Assembly (NCBI GenBank): GCA_019448385.1
Contig: JAGTXO010000006.1
Coordinates: 1,364,001 to 1,428,000, forward strand
Source: Diacronema lutheri
Lineage: Eukaryota; Haptophyta; Pavlovophyceae; Pavlovales; Pavlovaceae
DNA length: 64,000 nucleotides
Reading direction: 5' to 3'
The position numbers were made by a program, and so were the translations under genes. Below, piece after piece: positions 24,305-34,587 of the stretch; the stretch's first letter is position 1; the number at the start of each line of letters is the position of its first letter. The notes under the pieces are model-generated. The model was given only the letters and a program-made list of their open reading frames with translations, was not told the DNA's origin and searched no databases.

Positions 24305-26296
24305 TCGGCCGGCGCGCTTGGCGCGCGGCAGCGGCGGCGGCGTCGCAGGGCCGTCGTGCGGCGGCGGCGTCGCGGCTGCGCGCGCGGCGAGCGCGCGCAG
24401 GCGAAAGGCATATGGCGTCTGCGGGCTCAGGTCGTCGAGCAGGCAGCCAAGCGCGTGACCGTTCCACACCGGGCGCCACGCGCTCTCGTCGCTCAAGTCG
24501 AGCTTGCACCGCGCAAGCACATCGTCGTCGTCGCCGGCACTGTCGCCGGCGGTGTCCGTGCCGCCGTTCGGCGCGACGGCGTGCGCGATCTGCTTCTCGT
24601 TGATCTCGAGCAGGTACTCGATCGCGCCGTGCCGTGCCGCGGGCGCGCCGGCGGCCAGCTCGCCCCCCGTGCCAACGCCGCCGTCTGCGCCGCAGCTGTT
24701 CGCGCCGCGTGCCACGCCGGCCTCACGTGCGGGCGCGCCGGTCGCCGCGGGCGAGGGCGGCGTCCAAGCGTCCCAAAGCAGCGTGAGAGAGCACGACGTG
24801 ACGAGCACGACGCGCGGCGGCGCGGGCGCCTCGAGGTGCAGGAGCTGCGGCCGCGGAGACAGCATGGCCGACAGCCTCCCACGCTCGGCGGACGGCGATG
24901 CATGTGTGGTCGATGCCGCCGAATTTGAACGCGAGCGCATCGGGCTGGCGGTGTGACTCGGAATGCGGTCAGGCAGCGCGAGCCGAGCGTTGCGCAAGTC
25001 CTCGGTGAAGAAGGCGGTCACGCCGCTGTCGCGTGCCGAGCCCTCGGCGCTGAGCGCGCGCGCCATGCACTCGTACTCAGTGGACGGCTGGAGCTTGCCG
25101 CCCGTCGGCAGCGCGCGTAGTTCAAAGCGCTGGAGCACCCAACCGCCCTGCGCTGGGAAGGACGCGACCCGCTCCCACTCGCGCGCTGCAGCGCCAAGCG
25201 CACACTCGTCGGCGGCAGCCATGCGCCGCGCATACAGCCGGTACTCTCGCGCGTCCTTGTCGTTGGCCGGACGACGCCATTGCACAGTCGCCGAGCTTGT
25301 CGTTACGCGCAGCAGCACGGGCTGCTCGAGCGCGGGCAAGAACTCCTCGGCCGACTCGCTGTCGGCCCGTGCGTCGGCGTCGGCGTCGGCGGTGTCGGCG
25401 GTGTCGGCGTCGGCGGCGTCGGCGTCGGCGGCGTCGGCGTCGGCGGCGTCGGCGTCGGCGGCGTCGGCGTCGGCGGCGTCGGCGTCGGCGGCGTCGGCGT
25501 CGGCGGCTGCTGTGCTGCCATCGTCGGCGGCGAGCGCGTCGGCGGCGGCGGCGTCGGCATCGGCGGCGTCAGCATCGTCGGCCCAGCTGTGCGCGCTACG
25601 AATGTACACACGATTGCCGGGGCTCCCGAGCACGGCCGCTGCCCCACCCGCCACTTTCTCCCGCCCCTCGCCGCCGTCGCCATCGCCCTCGTCCTCGCGG
25701 TCTGCGCTCGCGCCGGTGCCCGCCGGCTCGGGCGTGGCATCGGCTGCTGCGTCGACGTCGGTCACCCAATGATCAGCGACATCGCCCTCGTTGGTGCCGT
25801 TGGTGCCGTCGCCGTGCGGCGCGCCCTCGTCAGCCCACCCGCCATTGCCCTCCCCAGCGCGGGCTTCCGCATCGGCGCCCCACCCGTCGTGCGCATCGCG
25901 CGCGCGCGCATCGTCGCCGTCCGGCTCCCACTCACCGTCGCCGCCGTCGGCCTCGCCAGCGCAATCATCCTCGGCATCGCCGCACGCCTCCTCACATCTT
26001 GCGCCCCCGTCCATCTCCGCGTCCGCGTCCGCCTCCTCGCCGCCTTGCGCGCGCAGCGCCGCGCCGCTCGATCGCGCGGGGCAACTTGGCTGCGCGTCAT
26101 CGCGCGCGAGCGCGCCACCAAACGTGCTCGTACCCGTGTCGTCGTCCGGCACGCGCGCCGCACCGCCCGCGGCGCGCCGCCGCGCTGCGCCCGCCACCCC
26201 GTCCGTGCGCGCGAGTGACCCGCCCGCATCAGGCCGCACGCTCCCCGTCATGGCTACGGTAGGAGTTGGCGCCGCTCGGAACTGGGTAGCTCTCAT
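21074..26296 (-). CDS. FNDC3-like multi-fibronectin-III protein with C-terminal membrane anchor
   Basis: Exons 26296-21995, 21816-21610 and 21406-21074 (all phase 0) give 1613 residues. The first 330 residues are acidic and disordered, with a run of Asp-Ala repeats from a 15-bp DNA unit. About eight fibronectin type III domains follow, each with the family's early Trp and late Tyr (WRRPANDKDAREYRL, FEWTRPNDDGGAPITTY, VSWDEPDAGGLPISQY, LKWAAPEDRGAAICEY). The last domain is split by an intron, and splicing restores it. A single hydrophobic helix (about 20 residues, LTAVLALMLLVAGLW) lies at the very end, as in a tail-anchored protein. FNDC3A/B of animals share many FN3 domains plus a C-terminal anchor. 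The function is probably adhesion or scaffolding at an endomembrane, which is inferred. The protein ends 123 bp upstream of the helicase start. Confidence 0.75.
21525..21600. repeat. Minisatellite in FNDC3-like intron
   Basis: Short repeats of gggtaat followed by a 7-bp unit gcgcagg (about seven near-copies) lie inside intron 21609-21407, close to its donor. The rest of the intron is ordinary GC-rich sequence. Confidence 0.75.
25370..25505. repeat. 15-bp tandem coding repeat (Asp-Ala repeat)
   Basis: The unit gcgtcggcgtcggcg repeats in tandem about eight times. It encodes alternating Asp and Ala in the disordered N-terminus of the FNDC3-like protein. Confidence 0.85.
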
Positions 26297-26548
26297 CAGT
26301 TGAGAGCGGTTTTGGCTGTCACATCATCACGGCTTCAGCGCTACCGTCGCCAACCTTGCCGATCCAGCAAGAAGCGCTGGCGCGCGCCCGCGTCGCTGCC
26401 AACGCCACGGCCGCGTCCGTGCGAGGTTGCTGCCGCCACTCGCGGCGTGGCGCAGCGGCAGGGGGCGCACCGGCACCCGCTGGCGCGCGCCCGGCCTGCG
26501 TCAGCTCACGACACTCAGACAGAACGACTGGCGCACGTGCAAAAAGGC

Positions 26549-27603
26549 ATGATGGCCGCGCCCAAGCGGCACGTGCTGGCCGCGTCACTCTGGTTGCTGG
26601 CGAGCGTGCCGACGGACGCGAACGGCCCAGAGCGGCCACGCCGGCCGCGGGAAGGCGCGCATCTTTCGCCACCACCTTCACGCTTGCTCGCCGCCAACGC
26701 GGTGGCCGTGCGCGCGCGGCAGACGCGCGGCGGCAGCGCGGCGGAGGAAGCGGGCGTGAGCGCGAGCGACGGCGCGGCGGCTTACTCGCCCGTGGACCGT
26801 CTGCGCGAGGAGCGGACGCTCTGCAGTCGAGAGCGCGATGGCTGGTATCCGCATCCGTACCCGGTCGTCAACGAGTCGATCCGAGTGTGCGTCCAGCAGG
26901 TACAGGGGTGCGGCGACTGCCTTTTCCACGCGATCGCGGTCGGCGAGGTGCACGCAAAAAGCGGCGAGCACATAGGCATGTACGACGCGTCGCTCGAGAA
27001 GCGCGTGGCTGAGCTGCGCAAGGTGCGCGCTCGGTCCTTGCGCCGGCGCGGGCGTGCGCCACACCCCGCGAGCGCCGCCCCGCATGCAAGGTGCGCGGCG
27101 AGTGCGGCCGTGCGTGACGGCATGGCGCGGCGCGCGCACGCGCGCGCGCGTAGCTCGCGGTGGACACGCTCGAGGCGCACGCGGAGCGCCCGCTGCTCAT
27201 GGAGGATGGCGAGCACATCAATGGCGGCGAGCTCGTCGAGACCGTCGCCGAGCAGTACGGCCTCAAGCCGCACGAGTACCTCAAGCTCATGCGGCAGCCG
27301 CGCGTCTGGGGCGGCGGCCCCGAGATTATCGCGCTCGTCACGGCGATCGGGCACCCGATACACGTGTACGAGCCCGTCTGCGCGAACAACGGCACCGAGA
27401 TCCACCTCGTCCTCTCCGGCAAGTACGGCTCACCCACCTACGACGCGGCGGGCGCGATCCACGTGCTCGCCGCCGATGACTCGTTTCCTCACTGCGGCCC
27501 GACCGAGTTCAAGCTGCATGGCGAGGGGGGCAACCACTTTCTCGCGCTGATCCCTATTCGCGAAGGCGGGGACGAGGACGCCGACCCCGACCGCGAGATC
27601 TGA
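26549..27603 (+). CDS. Secretory-pathway OTU-family cysteine protease (deubiquitinase-like)
   Basis: Exons 26549-27022 and 27154-27603 (phase 0, acceptor TAG) give 307 residues. The chosen ATG at 26549 starts a signal-peptide-like segment (KRHVLAASLWLLASV). An in-frame upstream start at 26300 would add 83 residues of low-quality Arg-rich sequence. The OTU core has QGCGDCLFHAIAVG (catalytic Asp and Cys, about residues 121-123), then a WGGGPEIIAL block with IHVYE strand, and the catalytic His in GGNHFLAL (about 285). This order matches OTU peptidases, which cleave ubiquitin or related modifiers. A predicted signal peptide is unusual for a deubiquitinase; plastid or secretory targeting, or host and environment interaction, are possible. 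The gene is divergent from the FNDC3-like gene, with 252 bp between the ATGs. Confidence 0.8.
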
Positions 27604-28009
27604 GCGCTGGCCGCTGGCGCGTGCCACCTGCACGCGCACCGGGGCTCAGGCGCGTGCTCGTGCACGCCGCAGCGCTCTGACGGTGCGGACGCGCGGCAGC
27701 TCGACACACGGGGGTAGGCGCAGTAGGCGCAGTAGGCCACAGGCATGCTCACCGCGCGCTCGCCCGCGCCCAGCCACGCTTCGGCCGCGCGCCTGCCTCC
27801 TCGGCATCGCGGAGAAGCGTCACGAAATTCATCGCCGGCCGTCGCCATTTCCGCCCCGAATCGCCCGGGCCGTCCGGCGCCTAGCCGGACATACAAATTC
27901 GGTGAACCTGCAAAAAGACTGGCGTAAAAGTGGGGCCAGAGCTCTGGCCAGGGTCCATCTTCGGCTCTCTCCTGCTCCATCGGTCCCTCGCACCCCACAC
28001 ACGTGCGCG
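27604..28009. other. Intergenic region before V-ATPase subunit E
   Basis: About 400 bp with no coding signal. It holds three near-copies of gtaggcgca around 27715-27740. A pyrimidine-rich stretch just upstream of the ATG at 28010 is a likely 5' leader and promoter. The codons immediately upstream read open, but the conserved subunit E N-terminus begins at 28010. Confidence 0.5.
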
Positions 28010-29134
28010 ATGAACGAGGATCAGGTGCAGAAGCAGATTGAGCAGATGGTCAAGTTCATCCGGCAGGAGGCCGTGGAGAAGGCGCGCGAGATCCACGTGA
28101 AGGCCGAGGAGGAGTTCAACATTGAGAAGCTCCGCATGGTCGAGGCGGAGAAGGCGCGCATCCGCAGCGAGTACGAGCGGAAGGAGAAGGACATCGAAGT
28201 GACGAAGCGGATGTGCGCGCGCGGCGCTGCTCGCGCCTGTGCATCGTGGCAGCCCGCGCCGAGCAGGCCCGTCGCGCGCGCGCACGACCTCACGGCCGGG
28301 CGCGTGCGCGGGACCGCCACCCCCTTTTCGCGCCTTGCGGACGCGCAGCGGGCAGTCCAACCACGTGCGTGCGGCTCGCCTGTCGATCCTCGCGGAGCGC
28401 CAGGCGCAGCTCGTGGGCCTGCAGGAGGACGCGAAGAAGCGCCTTGCGCGCCTCGCCCAGTCGGACAAGTACTCGTCGCTGCTCGAGTCTCTCATCGTCG
28501 AGGTGCGGCGCGGGCGCGGGCGATCGCTGCGCGCGCGCGACAGCAAGTCGCGAACGTGGCGGTGCGGCAGGGCGCGGCTCGTCACTGTTCGTGGAACGAG
28601 CGCCATAGGGGTGACGCGCGCCCGTTCCGGCCCGCGCTGCGCACGGCGGCTGACGCGCCGCGAGCGGCTGCATCTCGACTCCCTGCACACCTGCACAGGG
28701 CCTCATTCGCCTGGAGGGCACCGCGGTCAGCGTGCGCGGCGTGACTGGCCAGGCCAACCTCGTGAAGAACGTGCTGACCGGCGCGGTCAACAAGTACAAG
28801 GCGTGGGCCGAGAAGGAGAAGGGCGCTGCCTTTGTCAAGGAGATTGACGTCACGTTCGTTGCCGAGGATGCGATTAAGAACTCGTGCGCGCCGCGCCGGG
28901 CCGCGCTGGTGCCAAGCCACCGCGTCGGCGCTTGGTAGCGCGCGCGAGCGCACCACGGCATTGCTCCCGCTTACACCATGCCTCCGCACATTCGGCGTGC
29001 GCGCGCGCAGGTGTGGTGGCGTGATGCTGGCGACGGCGGGCAACAAGATTGTCCTCGACAACACGCTCGAGGCGCGCCTTGAGCTCGCGATGGAGGCGCG
29101 CCTTCCGGAGACGCGCAAGGTGCTTTTCGGTTAA
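28010..29134 (+). CDS. V-type H+-ATPase subunit E
   Basis: Exons 28010-28212, 28349-28502, 28699-28883 and 29011-29134 join with matching phases to 221 residues; the family is about 226. The N-terminal helix has QIEQMVKFIRQEAVEKA and KAEEEFNIEKLRMVEAEKARI. The second exon restores VRAARLSILAERQ and SLLESLIVEGL. The last exon gives GGVMLATAGNKIVLDNTLEARLELA and LPETRKVLFG, matching the conserved C-terminus of subunit E. The protein is part of the peripheral stalk that holds the V1 head of the proton pump on vacuole and endosome membranes. All three introns begin GTGCG. Confidence 0.97.
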
Positions 29135-29489
29135 GAGCGGGGTGCGCGCAAGGCAGCTGGATCCGTCAGCCTTGCGCCGGGCTCCTCGTGCTGCTGTGGG
29201 CTCGCAGTGCGCGCCACCTGCTTCCTGTGCGCGGCCGAGCGTGGGTGCGCGCTTTAAATTCTGCGTGCGCTCTTCTTCTCGTCGGCTGTCTGCGGCTGCG
29301 CGTAGTTGCACGCGAGAGTCACTCGTGAAGGGCGGCACGGTGAGGGGGGTTGGGGAAGGGGGCAGCACGAGATAGAAGTTAGAACTAGCTGAGGCCCTTT
29401 CAAGAGCCCTTCCAAAATCCCTTTTCCCCTCTTCTTCTTGTACAGGGTGGTACAGGGAGGGGGCGCTTGCGCGCCACGCTCGCGGGCGC
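29135..29489. other. Convergent 3' intergenic region
   Basis: Lies between the stops of V-ATPase E and mannose-6-phosphate isomerase. It includes an unusually A/T-rich pyrimidine stretch around 29390-29455 and a repeated tacaggg word. No gene is seen. Confidence 0.5.
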
Positions 29490-31323
29490 TCACGCGTTTC
29501 TCGGCATGGCGCGGAAGGCCAGCATGCCGTTCTCAAATGTCTTGAGCGTCAGGTGCGTGCCCGCACTCACAAGGAGCACCGTGCCGACCGCGATGCTCTG
29601 CACGGCGCCCATGCTGCCTGGCTGCAGCGCCGACTCCTCGACCGTGCCGTTGCCCGCAACGACGATGAGGATGCTGACGCCGTCGACGAACTGCGGCGCG
29701 GAGCGCGCAAAGGCGGCGAGGGCATGGCGCCGGCGACGCGCGCGCGCGCGAGCGTGAGGCACCGCCGCGCGCCGCGAGGCGCGCGCGCGGCGCGGCGGCG
29801 AGCGCGCCCTGGCGCGTCGCTCGTCCGCGCGGGCGCTGCACACCTTGAGCGGCGACGTGCTCTTTGGCGGCAGCTGGCAGCGCTCGATCCGAAACTCGTC
29901 CACGTCGGGCGGTGGGATGAAGGCCGTCACAAACTTGCTAATCGGCGTTCCTTGGATTCTCTCGACGGGACCGTCCTTGTATGTGAGCTGCGCGCGCCAA
30001 ACGCTCGCGCGTGCGGCGGGAGATTATGGCCGGAGGCGTCGGGCGGGCGGGCGGGCGGGCGGGCGGGCGGGCGGGCGGGCGCGCGGGCGCGCGGGCGCGC
30101 GGGGAGAAGATGCCCCGGCTGGCGCGCACGCCACTTGGCGGGGCGCACCATGTCGCAGAGGGTGTTCGTGTCCTTGAACTTTGGCGTTAGGCCCGCGCGC
30201 ACGACGTTGTCCGAGGTGGCCATGCACTCGACGCAGTCGCCAAAGAGGTAGGCGTGCGGCTCGTTGGCCGCCATAAAAAGGGCCTCGCCTGCGGGCCCGG
30301 GCGAGCGAGCGCCGGCCGCGCGCGCCGGCGTGAGGCGCCGCGCCGCGCGCGCGCGCATGCATGCCGCCGCGCGCACCGGGCTTGAGGCAAATATAGTTGA
30401 GCAGGTAGACGCAAAAGACACCCACATCGGCCGGGTACTGCGTGTGCAGCCTGAGCGCGAGCGTGTCGACGGGCGCGCGCAGCATCTCGACGGTCGCCTC
30501 GATGCGCGAGATCAGATTGGAGAGCTTCTGCGCGACGACGTGCGGCGCGGCGGTCATCAGCCGCGTGTACAGCTGGCGCAGCGCCGGCTTGGCGTCGTCC
30601 TCGGACGTGGCCGCCTGGTCGAGCGCGCCGACCGAGTCCTCGCCGATCAGCTCGACGAGTTCGGGGCACGCGGCGCAGTTTGCAACGATGGAGGTAGCGC
30701 GCTGGAAGGAGCAGAGAGCCTCAAAGGGCGTGATCGCAATCGCCATCTCCGGCTTGTGGTTGTCGTCCTTGTACAGGTCGGCGCGCTTCGCGTGCAGCTC
30801 TTGCGCGAGCAGCTTGTCCGGGTGCGCCTGGATGGAGAGCGCGGTGCGCACGGACAGGACTTTGAGCAGAAACGGCACGCTGCCCTTGTGCGCCTTGTGC
30901 GTCGCCATGCTCTGCGCGCACGGATGCGGCCGAAGGGCGCGCGCGCCGCGGCGGTGGCAGCGGCGGCAGCGGCGCGCGCGCAGCCGGCGGCGCGTGAGCG
31001 CGCGCGTGCGCGCGGCGCAGCGCGGCGCAGCGCGGCGTGGCGGCGGTGCTGGCCGCACGCGCCTTCGAGCCGCCGAGCTCCGGGTTGTGCTTAAGCCATT
31101 CGGACAGGGGCGTGATCGTCTTCCACGGTTGCTCGAGCACAACAAGAGACGGCCCCGACGGGTGCGTGCCCATCCACAACTCGGCGTATGGCGTGCCCTC
31201 CTCAAGCGCAATGTCGTCGCTCAGAGCGCCCTCGGCAAACGCGATGCGCGCGACGGCCGAGTCGAGGCCGATCTTGCCCCAGGCGTACGTCTGCACGATG
31301 CACTTGAGCTGGAAGCAGCGCAT
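29490..31323 (-). CDS. Mannose-6-phosphate isomerase (type I phosphomannose isomerase)
   Basis: Exons 31323-31063, 30911-30377, 30288-30149, 29987-29844 and 29690-29490 join in frame to 426 residues; the human enzyme is 423. Family marks are [10 protein letters not shown] near the N-terminus, [10 protein letters not shown], the zinc ligands in SIQAHPDK and [14 protein letters not shown], and the signature [21 protein letters not shown]. The enzyme interconverts fructose-6-phosphate and mannose-6-phosphate and supplies GDP-mannose for glycans. Intron 1 can only be joined in frame with a GC donor (GCGCG...CAG), a non-canonical GC-AG intron. The start at 31323 fits the family. An in-frame Met at 31731 would add 136 residues with a plausible reading (LLTDMLHHLDIPS), so a targeting or extra N-terminal extension remains possible. 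Confidence 0.95.
30041..30080 (+). repeat. Ten-copy GGGC tetranucleotide repeat
   Basis: Uninterrupted (GGGC)10 in intron 30148-29988 of the isomerase gene, followed by GGGCGCGC units to about 30114. The plus (template) strand could form G-quadruplexes. Confidence 0.9.
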
Positions 31324-32119
31324 CAGGTGGCCGCGCTCGGCCGCCGCCGCCGTCGTCTGCAGCATCGGGAAGGTCATGCTCGTCGGGATGTCAATCCGCG
31401 GCGGCATGGCCGGCGCCAAGCCTGTGCCCTCGCGCGGCACGGGCGGCGAGGGCAGGCCCAGGAAGGCGGCGTGCGCCGGCACGCGCGGCGATTCAGGCCG
31501 CACAGCGCCCGAGCGCGACGCCGGCAGGCCGGGCAGTGCCTGCGTCGAGCGCGAGGCCTGCACGCCCGCCTCGCGCGCATAGTGCGCGGACGGCGTGACG
31601 GGTAACGCCTTGTACTGCACGGTCCAGACCATCGATCCGTCCACCGGGTCGGTGCTCGCGCTCACGGACATGAGCCGCGCGTCGCTCGGAATGTCGAGGT
31701 GGTGCAGCATGTCCGTCAGCAGCCCCACCATCGTGCCCAGCCGCGCCCCGGGATTCGGCGCTCGGGACGGCGGCCGTCGTGTAATAAGAATAGGGACGAG
31801 AAAGGGAAGCAGCGCTCTCTTTTTTGAGAACAGAACTGGAATCGGAATCACGAGGCGCCGGAGGCAACGTGCCCGCCCGCTCGTAAGCGTGCGCGGCGAG
31901 GCGCTCGATGCGATGTGCGCCGGCGCGAGGCATTCGCGACGGGCGCGATCGAACGCGCCGGCGGGAACGGTGGACGCTGTCGAGGCGGGGCGCGAGGCCG
32001 GCCCGGCGCGCGCTCCGCTGTTGAATGCGCGCCGAATGATCTCGGTGCCGAGGCGCGGCTGCCCGAGTGGAAATATTATTGATGTAATCAAAATTTCTTG
32101 TACGAGTTCAGCGAAATGG
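31324..32119. other. Region upstream of the isomerase gene; possible 5' exon
   Basis: The isomerase frame stays open far upstream, with a protein-like stretch at about 31560-31731 (minus) that starts at a Met codon at 31731. Beyond about 31760 the sequence is less GC-rich and includes an A-rich stretch (agaaagggaagcag). The last 80 bp before the tRNA are A/T-rich, fitting the 5' flank of a Pol III gene. No other gene is recognised. Confidence 0.4.
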
Positions 32120-32193
32120 TGGAGTTTAGCTCAGTTGGTCAGAGCGTGGCACTGTTAATGCCGAGGTCAGGCGTTCGAGCCGCCTATCTCCAA
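32120..32193 (+). tRNA. tRNA-Asn(GUU)
   Basis: A full cloverleaf of 74 nt without intron. The D stem is GCTC/GAGC with loop AGTTGGTCA. The anticodon stem TGGCA/TGCCG encloses loop CTGTTAA, with anticodon GTT at 32154-32156. The T stem is AGGCG/CGCCT with loop TTCGAGC. The acceptor stem TGGAGTT/ATCTCCA has one T-T mismatch at the sixth pair. The TAGCTCAGTTGGTCAGAG and GGCGTTCGAGCC segments are the internal A and B boxes. No CCA is encoded. It resembles plant-type nuclear tRNA-Asn. Confidence 0.93.
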
Positions 32194-32195
32194 GC

Positions 32196-32251
32196 CTTCT
32201 TTTTTCGCTGCCGCCCCTCCGAACTTCTTTTTTCGCTGCCGCCCTTCCGAA
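32196..32251. repeat. 28-bp tandem duplication holding two T6 terminators
   Basis: Units 32196-32223 and 32224-32251 start cttcttttttcgctgccgcc and differ at one base (c/t). Confidence 0.9.
32200..32205 (+). terminator. RNA polymerase III terminator (T6)
   Basis: Six T residues begin 7 nt after the tRNA 3' end. A second T6 lies at 32228-32233 within a duplicated 28-bp unit and can serve as a back-up. Confidence 0.85.
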
Positions 32252-32607
32252 CGAGCGCCGTGGCGCAAGTACGCGGCAAGACGCAAGGCACTCTTCAGGC
32301 GACGACTCGTCGACAAGCACATCGTCTCGTCTGCGCCGAACGGCTTGCTCGCGTCGGGCGCATTGACCGCGTGGGGCAGCGGCAACGTGCACGTACACGC
32401 CTTCGCGCCGAGGCGCCGGCGCGGCGCGAGCATGTGCACGCTGAGCAGCTCGACGAGCATGTGCGGACGCAAACGCGACAGAAGGGAGGCCGCCCCCGAT
32501 CACAAGGCGCAGCTCGCCGGTCATAGAGCTTCCCCGGGCGGTTTCGCCCAAAACTTCCAAAGTTGGCCGATTTTTGGAAAGCTCCTGGTGGGGGGCCCTT
32601 CCTCGCC
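32252..32607. other. 5' region of the FHA gene
   Basis: About 350 bp between the tRNA terminators and the FHA ATG. Immediately upstream of the ATG is an A/T-richer segment (cccaaaacttccaaag, tttttggaaag) with a tttcgccc word at about 32538 that fits the E2F consensus WTTSSCSS. No gene is recognised. Confidence 0.4.
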
Positions 32608-34312
32608 ATGATGCAGCTCGACGTGTACGACGGCGACGCGCGCATCGACACGCTGATGTTGACGAAGGGCACGACGGTCCTCGGCCGCGCGCTGGACGTT
32701 GACATCCGCATCGAGCACGCCTCCACTTCGCGCAAGCACTGTGAGATCGTCGCCGACGCATCGGGCGACTACTACCTGATCGACCTCAAGAGCTCGCAGG
32801 GCACGCATCTCAATGGGACCAAGATCGCGCCTAACGAGCCGCAGCGGCTCTCGGACGGGCAGCAGATCCGCCTTGGTGCCTCCGCGCGCGTATACAAGGT
32901 CATCCTCTCCTACGACGGCGCGTCGAGCGCGGCGGCGGCCTCGGCGGCCGCTGCGGCCGCGCAAGCCGCAGAGCGCGAGCGCTACGAGCGCGAGCGCCAG
33001 CAGCAGGAGGCGGAGCGGTACGAGTACGAGCGGCAGCGCGAGGAGCGCGCAGAGCGCGAACGCGCCGAGCGCGAGCGCCACGAGTACGAGCGGCAGCAGG
33101 AGGCGGCCGAGCGCGAGCGCTTTGCGCGCGACCAGCAGGACCGCGCCGAGCGTGAGCGGTACGAGTACGAGCGCGAGCGCGCCGAGCGGTATGAGCGCGA
33201 GCGAGCCGAGCGCGACCGGCTCGACCGCATGATCCGCGAGCCGCCCGCGGACGCCGCGCCGCCCGCGCCGATGATGCGCAAGAATTCTCTCGGCTCGTCG
33301 TCGCACGGCGGTTCGACGGTCTTTCTCGCAAAGACCGCCGCGTCCAATGGCAATGGCAATGGCAATGGCAATGGCAATGGCGGCTACTCGGTTCGCGCGC
33401 CGATGCGCGGGCAGCATCGCCGCGCAACTCCCGTCGCGCGCTCGCCTGCCCACGCGGCCCCCTGCCCCCTCCCTACCCCCCCCCCCCCACCCCTTCCCTT
33501 CCCTTTTCGGCCGCGCGCCCGGCGCGCAGATGGGCGGAGTGCCGAAGTTGAATATGGCCGCCAAAGGCGAGGTCGTGCACAACGAGGGCCCGAGCAACGC
33601 GGAGAAGGTCTTCGCGTCGCCCCGCTCGACGACGCCGTTTAAGAAGGGCTCGGTCCACGCCGTGCGTGAGCAGATTGAGCAGAAGCTGTGCGCGCGCAAC
33701 GACGCGTGGCGCGGCGCGGCGTGGCGCGGCGCGGCGTGGCGCGGCGCGCGGCGCCGCGCGCGCGCCGCGCGCGCTCGGCGCCAGGCGCGGGGGCACATTT
33801 CGGCCCGCACGCCGCCACGCCAGCTCGGTGAAGCCGCCGTCCACGCGCGCGCGCCGACGCGCCGCGCGTCCCGCCCCCTCCTTCGTCACGCGGCGCGGGC
33901 TCGCAGCGAGAGCGAGCGAACTGCGCGCGATTCGTCGCGCGGCGACTCTCTGCGCGATTCGCTCCGCGGCACGTCGCCGATCCGCGGCGCGTCGCCGATT
34001 CGCGGCTCGCTCCAGGCGAGCGCGCCGCCCCCGCCCGCGTCGTACGTGCCGACGAGCTCCAACTACGCCGCCTACGACCCGCCCACGCGCAACGGCTCGT
34101 CGGCCGGTGGCGCGTTCGGTGGAAGCGGGGTGTACCGCAGCAAGTCAACCGCGCCGGCCGCGCCGCTCGCCAACGGCGGGGGCGCCCCCCTCTCGTACAA
34201 GCAGCAGGATGTGGTGAGCGACATACTGCGCTTGCTTGACGACGCAAGCCTGAGCGGCGCGGAGAAGACGGAGGTGATCTCGACCGTCTCGACGCGCCTC
34301 AGCGTGCGCTAG
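32608..34312 (+). CDS. FHA-domain protein with charged coiled coil
   Basis: Exons 32608-33390, 33530-33687 and 33907-34312 give about 448 residues. The N-terminal 100 residues are a forkhead-associated domain: TVLGRALDVDI with the Gly-Arg pair, STSRKHCEI (Ser-Arg-Lys-His) and SSQGTHLNGTKI with the Asn that contacts phosphothreonine. Residues 110-205 are a dense Glu/Arg helix with repeated ERERYEYERQ units, a probable coiled coil or single alpha-helix. A (NG)n run follows, then a Ser/Arg/Pro-rich linker with SPIRG repeats and a helical C-terminus (VVSDILRLLDDASLSGAEK). FHA domains bind phosphothreonine in signalling and DNA-damage pathways; the partner is unknown. The donor of intron 1 (GTTCG at 33391) is one of two possible sites; the other lies near 33430. 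Two in-line ATGs start the frame. Confidence 0.82.
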
Positions 34313-34587
34313 GCGTTGGCGCTCGCACGGCGCGCCGATGAGCCGCGCTGCCGTCCAGCGCGCAGGCCAGGCGAGGGGAGTTTTCGTGGTGGGGGGTGGC
34401 GCTGGGGAAGGGGGGGGGGGGGGGGGGGGGGGGGGAGCACGAGCGTGCCGAACGCGGCGAGCACTGCGAAGAGGCCGTTTCTGAGCTCGGTGGCGCGGTC
34501 CTACACATGGCGGGGGCTTTGGTGCCGTGCGAGCGGATTCCATTCTCGCGCTCTTTCGCCCACGCCCGTTGCAACTTCAAACTGCGG
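34313..34587. other. Convergent 3' region with 26-nt G run
   Basis: Lies between the stops of the FHA gene and the cyclin fusion gene. A G homopolymer at 34410-34435 (C run on the minus strand) dominates it. No gene is seen. Confidence 0.7.

Noticed and set aside
25370-25505. CRISPR array
   Set aside because: The 15-bp units are contiguous and in frame as Asp-Ala codons, with no spacers.
26300-26548. Upstream 83-residue extension of the OTU protease
   Set aside because: Arg/Pro-rich low-quality reading that overlaps the divergent promoter; the ATG at 26549 gives a clean signal peptide.
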